In this document: positions 56,851-64,000 of the stretch, piece by piece | Layout: the number at the start of each line of letters is the position of its first letter | Position numbering within the stretch: position 1 is the stretch's first letter | From: Lates calcarifer | Taxonomy: Eukaryota; Chordata; Actinopteri; Centropomidae | Direction of reading: 5' to 3' | NCBI RefSeq assembly: GCF_001640805.2 | Contig: NC_066837.1 | Location: 22,839,804 to 22,903,803, forward strand | Length of the DNA stretch: 64,000 nucleotides | The notes under the pieces: generated by a model | What the model saw: the letters and a program-made list of their open reading frames with translations, nothing else | Databases searched by the model: none | What the model was told of the DNA's origin: nothing | Made by a program: the position numbers and the translations under genes

Positions 56851-59279
56851 TCAAGTTATTTATCTCTGACACTTCAGATGCAGATTTTTATTGACTGGGG
56901 ATCATAATTACGTTGTGCAACACATACAATACAATAATGACAAAACAATGGCATTTGGCAGGAATGAAGTGCAACAAAGAAATACTTTAAAGTGAGACTG
57001 TGTCACTTTTAAAAGGAGAAATTTCACATTCTTCTTCTTACAAATAAAATGTTGCATCCATAATGAAAAAAATACCCTTACCATTTGAGTACATTGAGGG
57101 ATTCTACTGCCACAGCCTTACTTAATCCGGTATGACCATTGTCTTATGGTGGTTAATGTACTTTGGCAAATATATGTCCCTGTTTTTCTGGAAGAACTTT
57201 CTACCAATGAATAGTCACAGTAAAAAAGGAGGGATTAGGGTTTGAGACATTGTTTTTGATTTTTTTTTATTGTATAAAGCTGACAGCAGAAATCTCACTG
57301 ATGGGCATTTAAAACCAAAACTAGCCACATGGCTTGATACCACCAGAGCAGGTGTGAAAATGTTAGTGGTAAAAGAAGTAAAAGTATAAATATCATAATA
57401 CAAAAATACTCCATCACAGTTAAAAGTCCTGAACTCAAAATCTTAGTATGGAATTATTATCAGCAAAATACACTAGTATAAAAGCAATGTATTAGTATCT
57501 TTGGAGAGGGGACCCTTAAGAGCATCACACCATTGTGTAAGTTACATTTCTGTATTATCATTACATTTTAATCACTTTGTTGTGTAATCTTTCTGAATGA
57601 AATGCTTCAAATGTTAAAACAGAATCATATTTCTGTCTCTAAGATCTTAATCTGCAAAGTAACAAACAACTGCAGCTGTAAAATAAATGTAGTGGGATAA
57701 GATTTCCCTCTGAAATGTAGAAAAGTATGATATAAACACTAAAGTTACAAGTGGTTTTAACCAGTAGAAAATATATTTATATTTTGATTTGGATGAACTG
57801 ACCCTTTAAAAATGACCTGCACTCTGCCTCTCTCCAAAATAAACAGAAATAGTTGTCTTTCATAAGGCCTGATCGTAAAGAAAGAAAAAGTTGACTCACT
57901 GATTGCCTCCAACCCCTAAAACAAACTGCAAAAATAAATAAAAAGAAACATAAAAATTGAGTCGAGCACACCAGTCAATAAAGTACAAGTCATGACTTTA
58001 TCCCCATGTAAGGAAAAGCAAAAACAGGTGCACAGTCTCCCAAGAAATACAAGAAGTGCAGAAGTTGCCCCATGGGGAGTGCATAATGCAGAGTTACTCT
58101 CTCCTTAAAGAAACGTTTTCATGGGTCTCTGGCTCTAGTAATACAAAATATGCTCAGTGCTGTGGACTCTGCAAAGAACCATTCACACAATAAATCGTTT
58201 GACACCAATGTTTTAATGCTAAGAGGATGCCAACATTGTTTTTTTTCTCACGATGGTAATAAAACCTGAGTCTCATAATATCTGTTTATACTGTGTCTTA
58301 CCTGGTGGAACAGTTGCTCCTCTCACAGTCATCTGCCAGCCAGTAACAGACTGGCTTCACGCCCCTGATCATACTGGTGTGGTTTGGGGCCTGTACGCTT
58401 GTAGTTGGCGCAGCCTGAACATAAGCATTCCTAATTTACAGAAAGCACACTTTGAAACTGCACATATGTGGCCACTGGAAAATGAGTCCGCGCCACTACC
58501 CCATCTCAGAAAACACAGCTTTTCGTTCATCCTTTCACAATCTGTTCTCTTCATTTAAAAGCGATCAGTTAAACAGCAGTTTCCACATGCTTTCAGTGAA
58601 CAATTTTCCCTTTTTGCTTCTCCATATTTGCTGGCAGCTGATGAATCCCTCCGCTGCACTATGAATGCCATAACACAGCACCAGATAGTGCTTCATTTGA
58701 ATGTTCTTTCTTCCTCATCTACACTTCACCATAAAATACAGTAAGCAGTGATGCTGAAGGATTGTGTTATTTGGGATGGCCAGGGTGGAAAAGATTATTC
58801 ACCGCCTTTGGTAATAAAAACTGCCAGAGGAGAACTGGGGAGAATTATGACAGCAATCCTTTAGTTTTCGTTTGTGGAGGCTGTTTTTTTCTCTTTATTT
58901 TATTTGATGCAAAGACTTGCAAAGGAGGATAAAGAGACCTTGAGGTGAAAAACAGCTGAAAATCTAATTTGTCACATTCACAAGTGTAAATACCAGCTGC
59001 CTTTCTGTTGATTACTCTTATGTAAAATTATAGATCAAACTGGATTTTTATGACCTGTTACTTACTGTTTGTTGCAGGCTGAGATTACCTGCTTAACATT
59101 TTCTAACCTGCAATCTTTCATCACTCAAGATATCTGATCAGTTCAGGCTTTTATTGTTTTAAAAAAGGATTATTTCTGATGCAGAAGTATGTCTAGTGTC
59201 TACTGTCTTTAACCAGATCAGAGCTTATATAATTCAAACATGTATTTAAAATAGGATAAGACCATAGGGCCACTCTAAT

Positions 59280-59515
59280 TACATGAAGTGGCTTTGGGTT
59301 GTGTTAATTCAAAGCCCATAGGGGCTTTTCCAATATGGCCGCATGGGAACAAATGCTGACAGGTCAGCTGTTTCATTCTGTGAGGAGAGGAATGTTCCTC
59401 TTTCTTCTTGCTCCCTCTTCCTCATTCCCTTCATCCTTTGTCAATATTTTTTTTCTCTTTTATTTTCTCACTCCTCTGTTTGTCAGGTCTCCCTACAAAC
59501 TCTCTCTCTCTCACT

Positions 59516-59551
<36 letters not shown>

Positions 59552-59740
59552 CACAAACATCGTCTTTGAGAGATGGCCTCTGTCTTTCAATTAGCCTGCA
59601 ATGGCCCTCTTACAAGGCTGGCGTCTGGCGAGTTAGGCCCGCAGCAGATGCTGCTGTGGATTGGCCGTTCATCTGCAGCCTGCAGACTGTATTGAACAGT
59701 CATTAGGGTGGAGCTGACTATTCATGACAGTAAGAAGTGC
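59280..59740. promoter_or_regulatory. Candidate upstream regulatory element of lbx1 (II), split by a (CA)n run
   Basis: Two complex stretches (59280-59400 and 59560-59740) flank a pyrimidine-rich tract and a (CA)n run at 59519-59549. They contain GTTAATTCAAAG, CAATTAG and TATTCATGA words and no repeat I recognise. A conserved element interrupted by a microsatellite is one reading. Confidence 0.3.
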
Positions 59741-59999
59741 CTTTGTGTGGGAGGGGATGCTACTACATCAGGTTATCTTTATTCTCTTGTTCTCTGTGGG
59801 GTTTTTACAGTGGTGAAGAAAAGGGGGATCTGATTAGGAGGATAAACAGATAATGAATGGCGACTCTGTGTGACTGTCATCTCTAGTGTGATTTCTTTTA
59901 TTAAATGGTTTTGTTTCTGTGGTGTGTCATATAATTTTGATCACAGATAGAGAGGGAGAAAGCAGAGAAAGAAAGAAACCGACAGACAGCTAGAGAGAG

Positions 60000-60200
60000 C
60001 CCCCCATTGGGCACAAGAGCCACGAGCCAGTCTGTTGCATTTGTGTATGATTTGTCGACTCTCAGTGGGTCCGTTCATGAAGCACCTGGCAACCCTGCAC
60101 AGAGGAATATGGTGGCTGCCATGACCATACCCCAACACACACACAACCATATGCCCCCATTGTCATTCCAATGAGCTCGGACAACATTCACTTTCCCCTC
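60000..60200. promoter_or_regulatory. Candidate upstream regulatory element of lbx1 (III)
   Basis: A balanced, non-repetitive 200-base stretch between a purine-rich tract and CA repeats. No gene signal is present. Nothing but sequence texture and location supports a regulatory role. Confidence 0.25.
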
Positions 60201-60300
60201 CTTTCAGCAAACACTATCAATACAAACCCCATGTGGAGGGGCCCGGGTCAAGAGGGAGACTCACTACAAAGTGGCCGCTGACACACAGAGAAGCACAAGC

Positions 60301-60361
60301 AGACACACACACACACGCACACACACACACACATGCATACATGTATACACACACACACACA
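60301..60361. repeat. Interrupted (CA)n microsatellite
   Basis: CA units broken by GCA, GTA and TGCATA words; it separates two complex candidate regulatory stretches. Confidence 0.9.
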
Positions 60362-60409
60362 CCCTGCTGCCTCCCTCTGCTACTCCTCCCCCTCCTCTCC
60401 TGAGCCCCC

Positions 60410-60785
60410 GTAGGCTGGACTGAGGAAATGTGAATTAGCTTCATCAATGCAGAGGTTAACATTGCGCAAAGAAGATGTTGACCTCTCGTTGTATTCTTGG
60501 TTTGATGTCTTTCTTAGGGCCAAATGCTTATGAATAAAAATGGCAAGGGGAGAGGTTGACAAAGGGATTTGTCTGACTAATGCCGAGGGAAAACCCCTCA
60601 GGGAAAGCCTGGTTAAGCCCAACACAACTGAATCCCCCCCTGCAGTATTATCAATCATGGAGTGGCTCACACAGCGTTGTTATTGTTTTTGCCATAATTG
60701 TGTCAGAATAGCTTTCATTTGTCTCTAATGAAAAGTGTCTGCATTCATCATGCTAATGCAGTGACAACATAAATATTACACGTGG
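60410..60785. promoter_or_regulatory. Candidate upstream regulatory element of lbx1 (IV)
   Basis: The most enhancer-like stretch in the window. It is about 375 unique bases with many homeodomain cores (AATTAGC, GACTAATG, ATAATTG, TCTAATGA, GCTAATGC), a CAATCATGG word, and no simple repeats apart from a short C run. It has no splice-consistent coding frame. Conservation across fish would decide it. Confidence 0.4.
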
Positions 60786-60899
60786 CAACCTACAGCGCCT
60801 TCTTAAACATGTACCATTTAAAATGTGCAAGAAACATATGTGCTGCCAGGCTGTGCCTGCGTAGAAACAAACAACTTAATTTCACTTTAATGTGTAAAA

Positions 60900-60985
60900 A
60901 ATTAAAGGGTCAGTTCACTCATATTACAGAAAGACATGGGTGGTGTCTGTGTAGCTATGTAGTTTTGGTTTTATGTTTCCAGGTT
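60900..60985 (+). repeat. Second copy of the 'aagggtcagttcac' fish repeat
   Basis: 'taaagggtcagttcactcat', 'attacagaaagacatgggtg' and 'ctatgtagttttggttttat' are a clearer copy of the family seen at 56750. Confidence 0.55.
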
Positions 60986-61798
60986 TTGAGGTATCTGCGG
61001 ATGTGAATGGAACTTTAACTGTGATAACAACAAATTACACTTGAAGTTCAGCAGCAATGTCCATTTCAAGAAACAGTGCCTCCATTACTCTGGATAATAA
61101 ACTAAACTGTCAACAGTTTTCATACAGACTATTTCTGTAGTTGAAAGTAGTTCCAATGAGAATTGTTCACGCTGAGGTCTGTCAATTAGCCAGAACAGCT
61201 GAGAAATTGTTTCTGGAGAGACACACTGCTGCTGAAAAACTGAAATGTAAAGCACCACAGATTCAAGTCCATACAGCTTCATTTTCTTTGTGTGGGGGAA
61301 GAAATCCTTAAGCTTAAGAGCTATAAATGAGAAAATCTGTCTTTTTGCAATTTGTGTTAACTGACGGTTTAAACAATAAAAGAGAAATGTGGTTACATCT
61401 GTTCTAATGTAAAAAAAAAAAAAAAATATCTGATTTGTGTGAAATGACAGCTTAATTCAGCAATTTCCATCCCCGATTCAACAGAATCAGCACTAATTTT
61501 ACTACCAGTCTAAACAGGATTTGATGGCATCCTCTATAAAAGTGTTAATGGTAATAATCATTGGTAAGAACATAAACAGCAGAAAACCTGGGGCGAGAGG
61601 GGTGAAGCGGGTTCTCAACCTTTAACCCTGATATAATTGAAAAACATGTCAGTGTTGGTTGGTTACACAGCAATTCAAAATGGTTTGTTTAAGAGAGACA
61701 CTAAAAAAACATGCTCAGAAAGGAAACCTTATTTCTCAGTTAAAAATGAGTTTCCTGTGACTTTTTTGTGTGTGACTATAGATGCAGGTGCTCATGTT

Positions 61799-61802
<4 letters not shown>

Positions 61803-61830
<28 letters not shown>
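61803..61830. repeat. (GT)n microsatellite
   Basis: Fourteen perfect GT units, followed by a CA-rich stretch at 61850-61870. It overlaps nothing else. Confidence 0.9.
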
Positions 61831-61831
<1 letters not shown>

Positions 61832-62619
61832 AAACAAATTAAAGACTGCACACTCCCACACACATACACACATTATATGCTCCACAGAGCCTGGGCTTGT
61901 CTTTATGACTTTATTAAAAGCATCTTGTTTCATATCATGCTCTCCCAGCAAAGAACCATATACCCGATATATCATCACACTGTTATTGTAGGTAATTAAG
62001 TCCAAAAACTTGGTGTTATACAGCGCCTGTTGTGCATAAGCAAAATTGACCATTTTAATTGCAAAGGAAATATTTGCTTGCACTTTATCTAGCGTGAAAG
62101 ATAGTATTACTCTTCTTAATATTGAAAGAGGAGGAGGACCCAGAGAAGATAGCCCAGGCATTCATTATACTAACAGTCCCCTTTAAAAATGAATGGTAAT
62201 GAGACACAACAGCTATTTACTTTGCTTTAATGTTGTGGCAAGTAGCTAGCAAGACCCCCCTCCTTCCCGCAAAATACCCCCGCTGCTGCCCAAAGCTTTT
62301 TAAATCTTCGGACTTGTTACACTGCAAAATACAACACGACATTAAAAATTTAAGAGATAGGAGTCGAGCTCAGACGAATCTACCTATCACTGATTATCCT
62401 GCTAATCAGAGCAACACAGCATCTGGTTTCTGCTGCTGCTGCCATTATTATTGTTATTATTATTATCATTATTATGAAGGAAAACTACCACAGCATCCTC
62501 ATCCATCAATTATCTTTTCCAATCTCCCACATATCCTCCATCTTCCTCCATTTTTGTGTCTACTTCTTTGTCTTAATACTGTGCAGTATTCGTCACAGCA
62601 AGCCCCAATAACCTGAGTC

Positions 62620-62800
62620 TCTCTCTTTCTCCCTAACAGATGAGTGTGGCCTGAAGGAGGAGGGCTGCCATTCATCCAGATCTGTGCCTGTTCCCGCCGT
62701 TTAAACCCGAGCAGGCTCGACTAATGCCCCTGCCTCACTTCTCTGCCGCGGTGCTGCTTTATAGGCTTTGTTCGAGGCAGCTCCTTTATTTCCCCCCTCT
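62620..62800. promoter_or_regulatory. Candidate upstream regulatory element of lbx1 (V)
   Basis: A GC-balanced unique stretch set between pyrimidine-rich tracts. It contains GTTTAAACCC, GACTAATGCCC and CTTTATAGGC words. It has no coding signal. Confidence 0.3.
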
Positions 62801-62837
62801 ATCCATCTTTTTCATATTTTTCACTTCCTAATTGTCT

Positions 62838-62861
62838 CCCTCTCTCTCTCTCTCTCTCTCC
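62838..62861. repeat. (CT)n tract within a pyrimidine-rich region
   Basis: About twelve CT units inside a C/T-rich region from about 62800 to 63000. Confidence 0.85.
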
Positions 62862-63039
62862 CCTAACCTCAGCTTCATTTCTGTCCTCTCATCAGCTACC
62901 TCCACCTCCTTCTCTGCTTCTCTTTTACTTTCATTTACCTCTTTTACCTTTCACATCCCTCCTTAGCAATTGCTTTCTCCATTCTCCTTCTTCTCCTGTA
63001 AAAAAAAAAGAAAAAAAGAGAGGGGGCTTTAGACGAGAA

Positions 63040-63200
63040 GTCGGTGGCGTTGAGCCGAGGAGGACACACTCCACTTAGATAAATATCCCCATCGCTCTGA
63101 GCAGAGCCAGGGAGATTTATTCATCCACCGAGCTGGCAGAAAATTGACTTGTTTCATGGGGGCAGGCTAGTGACGCATTGCCATGAGAGGCAAAGAGACA
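63040..63200. promoter_or_regulatory. Candidate upstream regulatory element of lbx1 (VI)
   Basis: A unique stretch between low-complexity tracts, with AGATAAATATCC, GGGAGATTTATTCATCC and AAAATTGACTTG words. It is suggested by texture only. Confidence 0.3.
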
Positions 63201-63400
63201 GGAAGGAGGGAGGGAGGGAAGAGGATAGATAAAGAATGATAAAGGGAGAAGGCGTATGGAGAGAGAGGGAGAGAGAAAGGAGGGAAAGAAACACGGCGGA
63301 GAGAAATGAGGGGAAAAAAGGGGAGAAAGAGTGAAGCGATTTAGGGAGTGGGGAGGGAGAAAAACGATAAAGAGAGATGAGAGAGAGTGATGTCCCTCCC
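63200..63400. repeat. Purine-rich low-complexity tract
   Basis: GA- and GGGA-rich sequence with GAGAGAGGGAGAGAG-like units, almost free of C and T on this strand. Confidence 0.8.
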
Positions 63401-63902
63401 CTTGTACCAGAGGATAAAGCCAGTGGGGTGGTGAAACAGTGATGAGGGAAATGGTACAGCTGACATTTATATAAGAGGATATTGATGAAGCAGAGACAAT
63501 AGCAGACTCAATCCACTCCTCCTCTTCCTCTTTTGCCTCCTTTCTCTTGTTTACTACTTTTCACTCTTCCTCTGCTTGTCTTTTCTCCTCTGTCTCCTTC
63601 AACTCTCCCTGTCTTTGGACTGACAAAGCGCCGTTATTGGCCACTACATCCTCATTGAGAGAGAAGGGCCACAACCTTGGGTGACTTAAGACTACAGCCG
63701 CCAATGCATCACAGTGATAATCTCTTATTTTCTCCCTCCCACCACCACCACGTATACACTCTCCAGCCAGCATGCAGCAGCATCGTCCCTTAACAGAAAA
63801 ACTACAGTGTTTCTGTGTTTCATATCGCGTCCATGCTAACACAGCAAATAGAGAGTAGACGAATGCTGCCTCCCCTTGGCTTTTCTTGAAGAGGTGTAGT
63901 GA

Positions 63903-64000
63903 ATGGAGGCGTGTGCGTGTGTGTGGGGGTGTTATTTGTGTGTGCTTACTTTGTATGTGTGTTTGTGTGTGAGTGTGTCTGTAAGTGCGTATGCGTTCTG
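63903..64000. repeat. Imperfect (GT)n tract at the window edge
   Basis: GT-rich sequence with interruptions that runs to the end of the window and may continue beyond it. Confidence 0.8.

Larger units (their letters stand above)
53140..64000. other. Non-coding DNA upstream of lbx1
   Basis: I find no coding exon in this 10.9 kb. It alternates microsatellites and low-complexity tracts with complex unique stretches, some listed separately. Homeobox genes of this type usually sit beside long non-coding regulatory domains, which is consistent with this layout. Confidence 0.5.

Noticed and set aside
1..64000. CRISPR arrays, bacterial operons, phage or retroviral genes
   Set aside because: No spaced direct-repeat array, no reverse transcriptase or capsid-like frame, and no prokaryotic gene layout were seen. 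The window is vertebrate nuclear DNA.

Overview
This is a vertebrate nuclear window, almost certainly a ray-finned (teleost) fish and probably a percomorph. The evidence is small GT-AG introns, dense dinucleotide microsatellites, several short interspersed sequences I recognise from memory as common in fish genomes, and fish-like versions of vertebrate genes. Five of the six genes are multi-exon with 7 to 10 coding exons each; the sixth, lbx1, has two. Exon boundaries were placed by hand from splice sites, reading phase and family exon lengths. No database search was possible.

Layout. 1-5030 is intergenic with old repeats. 5137-28118 is a cluster of three type I (acidic) keratin genes: a 440-residue glycine-rich-head keratin on + (5137-7324), a 400-residue K18/K20-like keratin on - (9258-13000), and a roughly 413-residue keratin on + (25213-28118). 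The first two genes are tail to tail. The second and third are head to head across 12 kb of repeat-rich DNA. All three keep the type I rod exon lengths (83, 157, 162, 126 and 218-221 bp), so they are one duplicated family. The third has a one-base frameshift in its head exon.

28.4-34.0 kb is intergenic. Then three unrelated genes lie in tandem on the minus strand: smap1 (ArfGAP for Arf6 and clathrin traffic, coding 41424 to 33986), cenpk (kinetochore CCAN subunit, coding 45927 to 42850) and lbx1 (ladybird homeobox transcription factor, coding 53133 to 51796). smap1 also carries an apparent one-base deletion, in its penultimate exon. The rest of the window, 53.1-64 kb, is non-coding DNA upstream of lbx1. 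Together with the 5.9 kb gap between lbx1 and cenpk it holds stretches of complex, non-repetitive, homeodomain-motif-rich sequence that may be developmental enhancers.

How the genes relate. The keratins would supply the acidic partners of epithelial intermediate filaments. smap1, cenpk and lbx1 share no pathway, so their adjacency is a matter of synteny, not an operon. I found no undescribed gene system. The observations most worth checking are the two single-base frameshifts, two fold-back (MITE-like) elements, the start codon isolated on its own exon in cenpk, a G-quadruplex motif framed by an inverted repeat, and the candidate lbx1 enhancers.
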